From Blastopirellula sediminis (GTDB taxonomy: Bacteria; Planctomycetota; Planctomycetia; Pirellulales; Pirellulaceae), in contig NZ_JAJKFT010000010.1 in the NCBI RefSeq assembly GCF_020966755.1, positions 4,000,481-4,064,480 on the forward strand: a stretch of DNA of 64,000 bases, read 5' to 3'. The notes below the pieces were generated by a model, which worked only from the letters and a program-made list of their open reading frames with translations, searched no databases and had not been told where the DNA came from. Positions 34,108 through 44,424 of this stretch are shown here, piece by piece. Position numbers and translations under genes: made by a program. Position 1 is the stretch's first letter. Every line of letters begins with the position of its first letter.

Positions 34108-36011
34108 TGGTTTTTCCCCAGAACGTTGTCTTGCGTGATTTGGTAGACCCGTTGTTGCCGCTGGGCGAGTTCGCGCAGCGCGTCGAGCACTTCTTCGCTG
34201 GTCGCTTGACCGACTTCGTCATCGACGTCGCGAAGGAGTTTCGCATATCGTTCCGTCCGTTGGTTAATGCGGACCTGCATCGACTTGATCAGCTTCAGCT
34301 CTTGGATTTTGTTGACCAGCGCTTCGTCCTGCGGCTGACCTTGTTGCTGTTGCTGCTGCTGTTGTTGCTGTTTCCGTTCTTCCTGCTCCTTCTGGGCCTG
34401 CTTGAGCGCGGCCAGCAGTTCTTCCAGCGTGTCGATCACGTCTTGTTCCAGCGTCAGGGTCAACGGGTCGACCTTCGACTGGCTCAAGCGATCGGCGATA
34501 TTCTCCATGTCGTCGCGCAGCTGCTGCAGCGCTTCGGGGAAGGCGATTGACGATCCTTCTTCCTGCAGCAGCGTCATCGCTTTGTCCGCTTCCAGTACGA
34601 TCTGCTTTTCGGAGAAGGCGAGCTTTCCGGCCTGAATGTCTTCGGCGGCGCCGCGCTGCGCTTCGGGAACCTGCGACAGCCGTTCCGAGTCGTCGTAAAC
34701 CTTCAGCTGCATCTCGAGCATCTTCGAGAAGCGGGCTTCCAGTCGCGCCAGCACGCGTTCGATTTCTTCTTCGCGCAGCTGACGCAGAACTTCTTCCAGC
34801 TCGGCGATCGCTTTGGCGAGTTCCGTTTCGGCTTGTTTCTGCTCTTCGATCGCCTCCGGCGTCTTCTTTTCGTCGAGCTTCTTCTTCGCCTCTTCCATGC
34901 GGCGCTGCGCTTCTTCGACTCGCTTGCGAGCCGGGAAGTCAGGCTGTTGTTGCTGCTGTTGTTGGTCTTGGCCTTGCTGTTGGTCCCCTTGCTGCGGTTG
35001 GCCCTGTTGGGGCTGTCCTTGCTGAGGTTGACCCTGCTGCGGTTTGCCTTCTTTCGGTTCGCCTTCTTGCGGCTCCCCTTCGCTGGGCATCGGTTCGCCC
35101 GGTTTCTGTTCACCAGGCTTTTGTTCGCCTGGCTTTTGCTCACCCGGTTTCGACTCTTCGCCTGGCTTCTTTTCGCCCGACTCTTCGTCTCCCGGCTTTT
35201 TCATTTCTTCTTCGCCCGGTTTGTTTTCACCTGGCTTGCTTTCGCCTGATTCGCCCGGTTTCGATTCGGAACCGTCCGAAGGCTTCTGCTCCCCTTCCCC
35301 GTCCGAAGGTTTCATTTCCCCTTCGCTCGGCTTCGACTCTCCTTCTTCGCTCGGCTTTTTCTCGCCGGGCTGCTGCTCTCCTTCTTCCCCTTCCCCTTCG
35401 GAAGATTCTCCTTCGGCTTCGGGCTCTTCGTTTTCTTTCATCCGCTGAGCGAGCTTGGCGGCGTCTTGCGACAGCTGGTCTTGCCCGTCGGAGAGTCGTT
35501 CGGAGTTTTCGCCCCCTTCGGTGCGACCTTGCAGACTGCGCTGACGATTGAGGAGCTTCTTCGTCTCTTTGATGTACTCGCGGATCCGCTCTTGTTCCGA
35601 CTTCAGTTCGTCGTCGCGGTTTTCGCTTTGCAACAGTTGCAGCAAGTTATTGAGATCTTTGGAGACGTCCTTCTGACCGTCGACCGCACGCTTCAATTTG
35701 CCGTCGCCAAGAATCGCGACCAGCGTCTCGAGCTGCGAACGGATCAACTTGTCTTTGCTCGCGTGAGCCGCTTCGCGCAGCAGTTTGGCTCGCTCGGGAT
35801 TTTCGATCTCGTCGATCTCGGCCATCTTGATCATCAGATCTTCGAGGCGCGAGAACCCTTGCGCGAGACGGGCCTGACGTTCGGCCAGCGCGGCTTCCGG
35901 TTTGGCCGGCGCAGCGGCGTCACCTGCGTCTTGAGCCGATACACAAGCGGCGAGGGATAGAAAGACGGTGACCGCAGACGCCATAAGCGAAGAATTGCGT
36001 ACCTTGATCAT
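34104..36011 (-). CDS. Exported coiled-coil protein with KPGE and QPQQG repeats
   Basis: The 635-residue product begins at ATG 36011, preceded by GGAGGG with 9-bp spacing. A signal peptide is followed by helical coiled coil to about residue 200. About 150 residues of low complexity come next: acidic Ser/Glu/Gly stretches, units of KPGE/KPSEGE, at least three tandem EQKPG units, four QPQQG units and poly-Gln. Helical coiled coil resumes from about 360 to the end, with another Gln run near 570. No enzyme motif is found. The tripartite form suggests a flexible spacer between two rods in the envelope. Confidence 0.8.
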   Translation of the reverse strand: MIKVRNSSLMASAVTVFLSLAACVSAQDAGDAAAPAKPEAALAERQARLAQGFSRLEDLMIKMAEIDEIENPERAKLLREAAHASKDKLIRSQLETLVAILGDGKLKRAVDGQKDVSKDLNNLLQLLQSENRDDELKSEQERIREYIKETKKLLNRQRSLQGRTEGGENSERLSDGQDQLSQDAAKLAQRMKENEEPEAEGESSEGEGEEGEQQPGEKKPSEEGESKPSEGEMKPSDGEGEQKPSDGSESKPGESGESKPGENKPGEEEMKKPGDEESGEKKPGEESKPGEQKPGEQKPGEQKPGEPMPSEGEPQEGEPKEGKPQQGQPQQGQPQQGQPQQGDQQQGQDQQQQQQQPDFPARKRVEEAQRRMEEAKKKLDEKKTPEAIEEQKQAETELAKAIAELEEVLRQLREEEIERVLARLEARFSKMLEMQLKVYDDSERLSQVPEAQRGAAEDIQAGKLAFSEKQIVLEADKAMTLLQEEGSSIAFPEALQQLRDDMENIADRLSQSKVDPLTLTLEQDVIDTLEELLAALKQAQKEQEERKQQQQQQQQQQGQPQDEALVNKIQELKLIKSMQVRINQRTERYAKLLRDVDDEVGQATSEEVLDALRELAQRQQRVYQITQDNVLGKNQ

Positions 36012-36044
36012 CGTAAGGTCCCTCCTGGGCGGCATAGCCCGCCG

Positions 36045-38405
36045 TTACTCCAGTTTAAGCGGATTGTCCGAATCCGACGACTCTAAATTAAATAGATCGC
36101 GGAATAGCTTTTTCTGCTCCGTTTCGGTGTCTTTTTGGAGCTCTTCCTGCAATTGAATGATTTCGCGGATCTGATCGACCAGCTCGTTGAAAGTCTCCAG
36201 ATCGAGCATTTTGTCCAGAACCTGCTGCATCGCCAGAATGATTTCGTCCGTTTTGGCGATCGCGGCGCCTGCCTCATCCACCGATTGGGTGGGGTTGTTG
36301 AGGGACGCTTCCAGCCGCTTGATCACTTCCCGCAGCTCCGGCTGCTGGACGTCGGCGATCTGGTTGATCGGGGCGATCACGTCGTTCTCAAGACGTTCCT
36401 TCCGTTTCTCGGTATCGACGCGATTGTTGATGATTTCTTGGCGAATCTCCTCAAACCCGTAGGCGACCCCCCGTAGTTCGTCTTCCGCCTTGCGACTCGC
36501 TTGGGGAGTTCGCTGCACGCGCAGCAGTTGCAACTCGACCGCTTGCTTCAGCTTGGCGACCGGATCGTTGTTCTCGTCCCCTTCCAGATCGCTGGAGGAA
36601 AACGAGCTCGGCCCAGTCGCAATCCGTTTGGCGTCAAGCTGCACGCGGACGAATTCTTCTCGCAGCTGTTGGGTCTCTTGCAGGATCTGTTCAAAGCGGC
36701 GACGCAGGCCAAGTTCGCGAGCTTCCAGCAGCGACAGCAGCTTGCTGGGGGTCACCACGTCGAGCGGATAACGCGTGCTGGCGCCGATGTTCGGACCGCC
36801 GGTCAAATCATGCAGGTCGGTCGCTTTGAGCAGCAGCGACAGTTGGGCGCCAGCTTCCAGCTTCGGGGCGCCTTCGGTTTCTTTCAGGTCGAGCACATAG
36901 CTCAATTCCCCTTTGTTGCTCGGCTTGATCGCAAAGGGAGTGACGTCGCCGTCGCCCGGTTGGACGTCGAGCCAGACGTCTTTCGTTTCATAATCGTCGG
37001 TAACGGTCCCGTTGAGCGGGATGCGAGCTTCCGGCGTGATCGCGGTTCCGATCCCGGCCAGCTGCAAATTGACGTTTGGCGCCTGATCGACGTTGGCGGC
37101 GATCTGCACGCGGAACGGGTTTTCGCTGTAGATGCCGTCGCTGTCGATCAGCGTCAGCTCGAGCGACAGGTCGTCGGCCAGCGGCGGGAATTCGAGTTCA
37201 AACTGGCTAGCCGGTTCGGCCAGCGTCATCTGGCGATTCGACTGCTCGCGGAGGTTGGCGATTTCGACGCGCACGATCGGCTTGTTGGTCTTGGCGACCA
37301 GCTTGTACTGCGAGCCGACCGGCAGTTCGGACGAAGCGGTCAGTTCTTCGACCCGCGGCAGCAAGTTGGTGTAGGCGGGCGGCGCGGCGTCGACTTGCAT
37401 CGTCAGAATGGTCGGGCTGTCGACCGCTTCGATCCGCAGATCGCGGACCCGGTGGTCGTAGCCGATCACGTCAAACGAGATCGACGAGAGGATGCTCTTC
37501 AGCGGCTTGCGCTGGAATATGTAACGCTGATAGTCGCTGCGCGCGGTACCGACGCGCTGCATCGCGACGCTGCCGCGAGCCCCATCTTCGGTTTCGTAAA
37601 CGATCGTGCAGTAGGTCGGAACAACCTGGGCGTCCGCTTTGGCGCGAACGAGCAGTTTCGGCGAAGTGCCGCGCGCGACGGTCGCGACCCCATCTTTGAA
37701 CGGGATCGTTTCGACCACTTCGGCGGCGGTCACGCCATCGGCGGCGCCGGCGGGCCGCGTCACTTCGACGCCGACCACTTCGATCCGCGCCAAACGAGGC
37801 CACGCTTCGTCCGACAGCAAGTACAACCGGCGTCCCCAGATCTGGAACGAGTCGAACGAGGTGAACGCAAAGACGCCGATGCTGATCAAGAGCAGGATCG
37901 CCAACACGATGTTCCGCGTCAGCGGCCATGGATTGAAGATCTCGTTCAGCTTCACCTGGCGGCTGCTTTCGACCGCCTGGGAGACGGAGCGGCGAATCAT
38001 CCCTTCGCGAAAAGCGACGTCGGTCAGCTCTTCTTCGACCGGACTTTCGATCGCGGTGAGGAGGCTTTCGTGGAACTCGGGATAGCGCCGTTCGATCAGG
38101 ATCGCCATGCTGGTGTCGGACATCCGCGTCAGCAGACGAACCAGAATCCAGCGGTAGAAGATGTAGGCGCTAACGCCGTAGATCGCGACCAGGCAAACGA
38201 TCCGAGCACCCCGCGGCATTTCGCTGGCGCCGAACGTGACCGGCAAGTAGTCGACTGCCAGGCCGATCCAGTAGGTCACCGCCAGCCAGACGATCAGCAG
38301 CGCGAGCCCTTCCAGAAACACGTAGAGCCGAATGCGCCGCCGCAGCGAACTGAGCAGCTCGCGCAGATCAGCGGGGACTTCGGGTTTCGGTTTGGGCGTC
38401 GTCAT
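36045..38405 (-). CDS. Membrane-anchored coiled-coil protein (DUF4175-like)
   Basis: The 786-residue protein has two N-terminal membrane helices (about 28-50 and 65-85) and a third near 168-190. The remainder is predicted outside: beta-rich repeats (GRRLYLLSDEAWPRLARIEV, then NGTVTDDYETKDVWLDVQPG) followed by long helices (about 580-760). The layout resembles DUF4175-type proteins linked to MoxR/VWA operons in Bacteroidetes and Planctomycetes. It lies 19 bp after the VWA/GATase-like gene. No catalytic motif is evident. Confidence 0.75.
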   Translation of the reverse strand: MTTPKPKPEVPADLRELLSSLRRRIRLYVFLEGLALLIVWLAVTYWIGLAVDYLPVTFGASEMPRGARIVCLVAIYGVSAYIFYRWILVRLLTRMSDTSMAILIERRYPEFHESLLTAIESPVEEELTDVAFREGMIRRSVSQAVESSRQVKLNEIFNPWPLTRNIVLAILLLISIGVFAFTSFDSFQIWGRRLYLLSDEAWPRLARIEVVGVEVTRPAGAADGVTAAEVVETIPFKDGVATVARGTSPKLLVRAKADAQVVPTYCTIVYETEDGARGSVAMQRVGTARSDYQRYIFQRKPLKSILSSISFDVIGYDHRVRDLRIEAVDSPTILTMQVDAAPPAYTNLLPRVEELTASSELPVGSQYKLVAKTNKPIVRVEIANLREQSNRQMTLAEPASQFELEFPPLADDLSLELTLIDSDGIYSENPFRVQIAANVDQAPNVNLQLAGIGTAITPEARIPLNGTVTDDYETKDVWLDVQPGDGDVTPFAIKPSNKGELSYVLDLKETEGAPKLEAGAQLSLLLKATDLHDLTGGPNIGASTRYPLDVVTPSKLLSLLEARELGLRRRFEQILQETQQLREEFVRVQLDAKRIATGPSSFSSSDLEGDENNDPVAKLKQAVELQLLRVQRTPQASRKAEDELRGVAYGFEEIRQEIINNRVDTEKRKERLENDVIAPINQIADVQQPELREVIKRLEASLNNPTQSVDEAGAAIAKTDEIILAMQQVLDKMLDLETFNELVDQIREIIQLQEELQKDTETEQKKLFRDLFNLESSDSDNPLKLE

Positions 38406-38424
38406 GGTCGAGCGCTCGTCAGGT

Positions 38425-41202
38425 TTACGCGAGTTTCAACAAGCGTCGCGTCAGCCACTCCAGGGCCAACACGCCGCAAATCAAGCCAAGCAGCCAGGTC
38501 CGCAGCAGTCGGTCGAACTTGCGATCGACCAGGTCCGGCAGCGCGGTGTACATATCTTGCGGGGGTAAGGTCGCCGGCAAATAGACCGCCGGTAGCGGCG
38601 ATTTGCCAAGCGCGGCGTCCATCCCTACGTAGTAGACGCCGCCGGTACCCTCCGCGATTTGTCGCATTGCAACATCGTCACGTTCCGGGCGTTCAATTTC
38701 CTTGTCCGGGAGGCGAACGCGAATGTCTCGCGCCAGCAAAGCGTCTTTGCCGCCGCCCGCCAATTGCAGTTCGATGTGGTAATCCCCTTCGATCAGCGGG
38801 GTGAACTGGCCGTGGTATTGGCCCTTCCCCCCCTGCTCGGCTTGGGTCAGCGTCAGTTCGTCGCGTCGGCCGTCGGGACGGGTCACGGTCGCTTTGACGA
38901 CCGGATCGGTCAGCGGCTCATGCTTGGCGTCGGTCAGGTGAGCCCGAACTTCGACCGTTTCGCCCACCAAAAGGCGATCTTTGTTAGTCAGCAGCACGCC
39001 GCGGCTCGAATCGCGGAGCAAACGCCCCTGCGAAACGTAGCGGATCAGCTTCGTGTAAAACTGCTCGAAGTAACCTTCGTGCAACGCCCGGATACGCCAC
39101 ATTTCGGAGCTGGCCATGAAAAAGACGCGGCCGGCGCCGTAAAACTGCGTCGCCATGTAAATCGGCGGATCGTCCCCCAGGGCGGCGTCGGGATCGTTGT
39201 AGCGAGCCAGAACCGAGGCGCCTTCCTTCTTGTCGCGAACCGCGTAGTAGCCGTAGACGCCGGGGAATTCTTCCCAGCGTGATGCGCTGGTCGAACCGTC
39301 GTTGCCAAGCCAGAGGAACGATTGCGACTGACCTTCCGGCGTAAAGACCAGCGGCCAGGCTTTTTCCGAACCAAAACGATCCAGGCCGATCGACGTGCCA
39401 CGGCTGTGGAACGTCACCGGGTAAAGTTGCTTCACGATGTCGACCACCGGATCGCCGCGCCGTTGGCTGGCCCACTCGGCCGTGAAGACCGGACCGGTGG
39501 TGACGATCAAACCGCCTGCCTTTTCGGCGACCCAACGTTCGAGCAGTTCCGCTTGTTCCAGCGTCAGCTGCGACCAATCTGGATCGAACGCCACGATGCA
39601 ATCGTAGTTTTCAAACAGGTCGGCGGCGTCTTTCGGGAACTCGAAGAGCAACTCGTCCGACTCTTGCGAGATGCCGGGCTTGCCGCTTTGCAGGTAAACG
39701 TGCAGCTCGACGTCTTTGTCGCGGAAGAGCTGGTTTCGCAAAAAGCGGAAGTCGCGGGACGGGCCGCCGGCCATCAGCAGGATGCGATTCTTCCGCTGAA
39801 TGACTTGGACTTTCGCCTCTTTGTGATCGTCGCTGGTGTCCTGGTCCGATCCGGCCGGCGACAGGATGCGCAGTTGATAGGTCCGTTCGCCGAGCGACTC
39901 CGGCGTCACGTCAAACGTGGTCGCGACCACGGCGCCGTCGGCGCCCAGCTGCACGCGTCGAGCTTCCCCTTCCAGCGTTTCTTCGCGGAACGTGCCGTCG
40001 GCGTCGGTCGTGCCGGAGGCGAGCTGCACGTTGATGAAATCGGTCTTGGAGGCGAAGGCCTGGATGTAGCCGGTGATCTGGAAGGCGTCGTTCGGGAAGA
40101 CCCGCGACGGGGCTTCGAGGTCGACCACGCGGAGGTTGATCGGGCGTTCCGACGGACCGAGCCCGATCGGGAAGACCGGCGTTTCGGAGTCGGCCGCGAT
40201 TTGAATCGCTTCGCGAATTTCGAGACCGCCGTTGTTCACGCCGTCCGACAGCAGCAGGATGCCGGCGATCGGGCGACCCCGTTCTTGTTGCACGATCTGG
40301 GCGATCGCGTCGCCGATGCGCGTTTCAATGCCGCGCGGCTTCAGTTTGTCGAGCCAATCGATGTCGGCGTAGGTCGGCGCCGCTTTCTCTTCTTCTTCGG
40401 TCGCTTCGGGCGCCGCTTGTTCGGCCGCGTCGACCGACAGCTCGCCCATCGCCAATTGACGAAGACTCAGTTCCGGAGCCCGCAGGTTCGCGGTCGCGGC
40501 GAGCGAAGCTCCGACGACCAACGCAAACGCGCCAACCATCGCCCAAGCGGCCGCGGTCTCACGCCAACTGGGCGCCATCCGCCGAGTCGCGAAGGCGATC
40601 AGATAAGCGAGCAGGCTGATCACGATCACGCCGCCGCTGATCATCAGCAGCAAGCGAGCCGAACGGAAGCGGGCTTCGGTCTCGGCGGAGTCTTCGGTAT
40701 CAGAGACCGTATCGGTCTGCGGTCGACGGAAGACGGCCAGTTCGGTCGGCTGGGCGGTTTGATCGAATTGATAGATCAAAACGTCGTGCTGCTGGCGAAG
40801 CTGTTCGAGCAGTTCCCCTTGCGAGAACTTGCTGACGATCTGTTCGTACCGCGGCGACGAACCGCTTTCGATGCTGTTGGCCAGCGCCATGCTTTGGCTG
40901 GTATCGACCAGCACGACGACGCGGGAGTTTTCATGCAGTTCGCTCTCGGTCTTCTTTTCGAGGTTGAAGAAGAAGAGGAGCAAGCCGGCCAACACCGCCA
41001 GGCGGAGCCCGGTCAACGTCCAGCGGACCGGACGCGATAGTTCGCGGGTGTCGCGGCGATAAAGCCAGCCGACGAAGGTGATCATCAGCACGACGATCGC
41101 GACCAGCAGCGCCCAGTGGCTCCACTGCGTCATTTCGGCCAGACGCGAGAACTCATACGTGGTTCGCGTCGCGGCGGCGTCGGTTTGGGCGAGCAATAAC
41201 AT
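38425..41202 (-). CDS. Membrane VWA-like protein with glutamine-amidotransferase-like domain
   Basis: The 925-residue product has helices near 28-48 and 62-80, then a VWA domain starting with VVVLVDTSQSMALANS (a DxSxS metal site). The VWA part is split by two more helices (about 178-200 and 215-235) and resumes with IAGILLLSDGVNNGGLEI. The middle part has a class I GATase-like fold (ILLMAGGPSRDFRFLRNQLF, then YDCIVAFDPDWSQLT), with no catalytic cysteine at the elbow position. A closing helix lies near 900-918. TAATG overlap couples it to the upstream BatA-like gene. Confidence 0.82.
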   Translation of the reverse strand: MLLLAQTDAAATRTTYEFSRLAEMTQWSHWALLVAIVVLMITFVGWLYRRDTRELSRPVRWTLTGLRLAVLAGLLLFFFNLEKKTESELHENSRVVVLVDTSQSMALANSIESGSSPRYEQIVSKFSQGELLEQLRQQHDVLIYQFDQTAQPTELAVFRRPQTDTVSDTEDSAETEARFRSARLLLMISGGVIVISLLAYLIAFATRRMAPSWRETAAAWAMVGAFALVVGASLAATANLRAPELSLRQLAMGELSVDAAEQAAPEATEEEEKAAPTYADIDWLDKLKPRGIETRIGDAIAQIVQQERGRPIAGILLLSDGVNNGGLEIREAIQIAADSETPVFPIGLGPSERPINLRVVDLEAPSRVFPNDAFQITGYIQAFASKTDFINVQLASGTTDADGTFREETLEGEARRVQLGADGAVVATTFDVTPESLGERTYQLRILSPAGSDQDTSDDHKEAKVQVIQRKNRILLMAGGPSRDFRFLRNQLFRDKDVELHVYLQSGKPGISQESDELLFEFPKDAADLFENYDCIVAFDPDWSQLTLEQAELLERWVAEKAGGLIVTTGPVFTAEWASQRRGDPVVDIVKQLYPVTFHSRGTSIGLDRFGSEKAWPLVFTPEGQSQSFLWLGNDGSTSASRWEEFPGVYGYYAVRDKKEGASVLARYNDPDAALGDDPPIYMATQFYGAGRVFFMASSEMWRIRALHEGYFEQFYTKLIRYVSQGRLLRDSSRGVLLTNKDRLLVGETVEVRAHLTDAKHEPLTDPVVKATVTRPDGRRDELTLTQAEQGGKGQYHGQFTPLIEGDYHIELQLAGGGKDALLARDIRVRLPDKEIERPERDDVAMRQIAEGTGGVYYVGMDAALGKSPLPAVYLPATLPPQDMYTALPDLVDRKFDRLLRTWLLGLICGVLALEWLTRRLLKLA

Positions 41203-43502
41203 TAGCGGGCGCCTCCCATCGCGGGAGGATGATAGCTCGTCAGATAGGCCAGCAGCTGTTCCACGACCAGTAGTCCTAACAGTGCGTAGAGCAGATAGTC
41301 TTGCCAGGCGAAACCTTCGCTGGCGCTCCAGCTGTAGTCGACCGACTCGACGGTGTGATAGGTAAACGTGACCGGCGCGAGCGCCGCTTGCAGTTCGTTG
41401 CGATCGGTCGTCGTCAGGTCCCCTTCCAGCGGATCGACGTTCAACGCGAACCGCCGCAAGTTAGGATGCCCGTCGCTTTGGGTGAGCCAAACGTCGTAGA
41501 CGCCAGAGAGTCCGGTCAGCGAATCGCCGGTGACGTTGTTGACGCCGACGTAGTCGAGTTCCAGCAAGGCGCCGCCGTCCTGCTTGGTCAGGGTTGCGCG
41601 GTCTCGTTTCACGGTCGGCATCCGATCGGCGCCAGGAGCGAAAACGAGCGCGTCATTGCGGAAGTTCGCCGCATCAACTTCGACGCGAATCGGGCCGCCG
41701 ACAAGTCGCTCGGCCGATTTCCGCGTGCCGGAAGCGAGATAGGCTTGCAGTTCGAGCGCCGTGACGATGAAGCCCGGCGTGATCGACCAGTTGTTCCAGT
41801 CGGGGGTTAAGCTGGTCAGGAAGGTGACGACGCTGCCGTCGCCAACTTGTTGTTCGACGATCAACGGGCGGCCGTCGCGGAGCTTGCCGAGGATGGCGCC
41901 CTGCTCTTCCGGCTTCCAAGTCGCGTCGAGATCGTAGTACTGATAGAACTTCAAGTCGTTGCGGAACCGGTTCTTCTCGCCACGGAAGACGGAGAAGATC
42001 GGGTGTTCCGACGGGACGAAGTCGACGGTCTCTTCACCGGCGATCGGCGGAGCCAGTTCTTTCGTGCCGATCACCTTGGCCGGCAGCAGGCCCCCTTCGT
42101 GCAGCGAATTGAGGGCGTCGACCGTCGAACCGGGACCGGCGAAAACCGCCACCCCGCGACCGCTCGCGGCGTAGTCCTTCAGCTTTTTGACCGCATCGCC
42201 GTCAAAGCGAGCGACGTCAAACAGGTAGATCGCATCGAAGCTTTGCAGCGTTTCGAGCGACGCATCGCGTAGATACTGCGGACCGACGACCAGCGGCTGG
42301 ATGCCGGTGTTGACCGCTTCGCCCGGTTGGAAGACGGCGGTCATGAAGTAGGCGTTGCGCTGCTGCACGTCTCCATCGACGAGCAGGACGGGAATCGCCG
42401 GCGGAGCGTTCAAAATCTGGAAACGGCGATTGTCGGCGGCGACCGCGTCATCCGGCAGTTCGGCGACGGCGACATGCTGACCGGCAGTCGGGAAGTAGAT
42501 CTGAGCGCGGCGCGTCACTTCTTCGCCCGGCGGGACTTCTTCAAAGTAGACGGTCGGTTCGCTGTGCGGAGCGCCAAGTCCTTCGCCGGCGCTGGCGAAC
42601 TTGCGATCGGTGTCGTCATCGTGATAGGTCGAAAGTTTGACCTGCACGCCGGTCGCGGGAGTTTCGCTGTAGTTGCGCACCGTCACTTCCAGGAAGGTCG
42701 GCACGCCGGCGGCCAAAGTCGCCGACTCCGGAGCGAGTCGCGTAATGCCCAGGTTGATCGGGTTGCGGCGCGAGCAATTGACCAGGTGAATCTCGGCCGC
42801 CTTGTTCGAGAGCTCTTGCAGCCGCTGTTTCACATCTTGCGACTGCGACCAGTCGCGGCGGCGGAAGTCGCCGACCAGGTAAACGAGCGAGTTTTCGCTT
42901 TCGACGTTGTCGGTGATGAAGCGATTGACGGCGGCGATCGCGCCGGCCGGGCCGATGGCCAGTTCGGTCGAATCGACGACGCGGAGCGACTCTTCCAGCG
43001 AATCGCGGAAGGTCGAATCGACGTCATCGCCGCTGATGTCGACGCGAGCGACTCCGCCATCGCCGGCGGCGGCTCGCGACGTGCGGAGCAAGGTAAGACG
43101 CTGCGGCGTTCGCTTCTCGGCGGCGACTGCGGCGATTTGTTTGATCACTTCTCGGCCGCGATCCATTACTTCGACGCCGCCGGTTCGGTCCGACATCGAC
43201 ATGCTATCGTCGAGGATCACGTAATGATGCGTTCCCCCGCCGCCAAACAAGGTCGACCATTGATCCGAGGTGGTGAGCCCCGCCATGATCGCGACCAACA
43301 GGCCGATCGCCGCCATGCGAGACAGCAGGAGCAACAGCTGCTTGAACCAGACCGAGCGTTGATTCCGCTTCTGGCTTTCGAGCAGAAACTGCATCGCCGC
43401 CCATTGGACGCGCCGACGTCGCATCATGTTGATCAGGTGGATCAACACGGGGACGAGCAGGAGCAAGAAGCCCCAGGTCAGCGCTGGATGAACGAACTGC
43501 AT
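41202..43502 (-). CDS. BatA-like membrane protein with VWA domain
   Basis: This 766-residue protein opens with FVHPALTWGFLLLLVPVLIHLINMMRRRRVQWAAMQFL, split here by length: the first helix ends near residue 25 and the RRRR stretch marks the BatA N-terminal domain. A second helix lies near 57-77. The VWA domain has HYVILDDSMSMSDR (DxSxS) near 95. The remainder is beta-rich and ends with a membrane helix (YLLYALLGLLVVEQLLAYL). Bat proteins work with MoxR and DUF58 in envelope stress or assembly. It is 19 bp after the DUF58 gene. Confidence 0.85.
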   Translation of the reverse strand: MQFVHPALTWGFLLLLVPVLIHLINMMRRRRVQWAAMQFLLESQKRNQRSVWFKQLLLLLSRMAAIGLLVAIMAGLTTSDQWSTLFGGGGTHHYVILDDSMSMSDRTGGVEVMDRGREVIKQIAAVAAEKRTPQRLTLLRTSRAAAGDGGVARVDISGDDVDSTFRDSLEESLRVVDSTELAIGPAGAIAAVNRFITDNVESENSLVYLVGDFRRRDWSQSQDVKQRLQELSNKAAEIHLVNCSRRNPINLGITRLAPESATLAAGVPTFLEVTVRNYSETPATGVQVKLSTYHDDDTDRKFASAGEGLGAPHSEPTVYFEEVPPGEEVTRRAQIYFPTAGQHVAVAELPDDAVAADNRRFQILNAPPAIPVLLVDGDVQQRNAYFMTAVFQPGEAVNTGIQPLVVGPQYLRDASLETLQSFDAIYLFDVARFDGDAVKKLKDYAASGRGVAVFAGPGSTVDALNSLHEGGLLPAKVIGTKELAPPIAGEETVDFVPSEHPIFSVFRGEKNRFRNDLKFYQYYDLDATWKPEEQGAILGKLRDGRPLIVEQQVGDGSVVTFLTSLTPDWNNWSITPGFIVTALELQAYLASGTRKSAERLVGGPIRVEVDAANFRNDALVFAPGADRMPTVKRDRATLTKQDGGALLELDYVGVNNVTGDSLTGLSGVYDVWLTQSDGHPNLRRFALNVDPLEGDLTTTDRNELQAALAPVTFTYHTVESVDYSWSASEGFAWQDYLLYALLGLLVVEQLLAYLTSYHPPAMGGAR

Positions 43503-43521
43503 AACGGAAACAATTCAGGGG

Positions 43522-44424
43522 TTAGTTGCGGTGGTGCATGCCAAGTCGGCTGTTCAAATAGGTCGAGAGGACCGCGCCCAGAGAATCGCTGGTGCGGACC
43601 AACGCGTAGTCGACCGTGTTCTTCGCGCAGCCGCGGCGAACTTCGTCGAGGAAGACCTGCAAAGCTTGCAGGTAGCCGTCACGGAGCGCTCGCGGGTTGC
43701 AGTCCAACTGGTCTTCGGTCTCCATTCCTTCAAAGCGGGTCGGCCCAGCGAACGGAAAATCCAGTTCGTCGTCGTCCAGGATGTGCATTACCAGCACGTC
43801 ATGTCCGCGCTGGCGAAGGAGCTTCAGTCCTTTGATCGTCTCTTCGACGTCGCCGAACAGATCGGAGAGGACCACCATCATGCCGCGGCGCGGATAAGCT
43901 TCGGCCGCTTCGCGACAGATTCGCAAAAAGCTGGTCTTCTCACGCGGCTGGTTTTCGTCGAACGCTTTGATGACCGAGAGCAAGTGATTCCGTTTGCTCA
44001 TGGTCGGGACGCGGGCGCGGATCTTTTCGTCGTAGATCGCACAGCCGATCGCATCTTGCTGCTTCAGCACCAGGTAAGCCAGGCTGGCCGCCGCAGTGCA
44101 GGCGTATTCGTACTTGTTCAGCGGGCCCGCGCCGTACTGCATGCTTTGGGAAGCGTCGACCAAGAGCGTACAACGCAAGTTGGTCTCTTCTTCAAACTGC
44201 TTGATGTAGAAGCGGTCCTGCTTGGCCCAGACTTTCCAGTCGATATGACGTAGATCGTCCCCGGTCGCGTATTCGCGATGCTGCAAGAACTCGATCGATT
44301 GGCCAAAGTAAGGGCTGCGATGCATTCCCGAAAGAAAACCTTCGACGATATGCCGTGCCCGTAACTCCAGCCGAGCGATCGTCTTGATCGCCTCAGGATG
44401 CAAAAATCTTTTGGAATCGGGCAT
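43522..44424 (-). CDS. DUF58 protein
   Basis: The 300-residue cytoplasmic protein matches DUF58, the usual partner of MoxR ATPases. The family core reads [23 protein letters not shown], followed by [11 protein letters not shown], a VWA-like metal site. [20 protein letters not shown] strand follows. Its first 32 bp overlap the end of the MoxR gene in another frame, so the two are translationally coupled. Confidence 0.92.
   Translation of the reverse strand: MPDSKRFLHPEAIKTIARLELRARHIVEGFLSGMHRSPYFGQSIEFLQHREYATGDDLRHIDWKVWAKQDRFYIKQFEEETNLRCTLLVDASQSMQYGAGPLNKYEYACTAAASLAYLVLKQQDAIGCAIYDEKIRARVPTMSKRNHLLSVIKAFDENQPREKTSFLRICREAAEAYPRRGMMVVLSDLFGDVEETIKGLKLLRQRGHDVLVMHILDDDELDFPFAGPTRFEGMETEDQLDCNPRALRDGYLQALQVFLDEVRRGCAKNTVDYALVRTSDSLGAVLSTYLNSRLGMHHRN

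Noticed and set aside
34547-35551. Plus-strand open frame opposite the KPGE-repeat gene
   Set aside because: A by-product of the repeats (Ser/Pro/Leu-rich mirror translation); the minus-strand frame has a signal peptide, a ribosome site and operon overlaps.
36501-38804. Long plus-strand open frame (767 codons) opposite the DUF4175-like gene
   Set aside because: Shadow of a gene with clear membrane helices and operon context; the translation is Arg/Gln/Asp-rich without domains.
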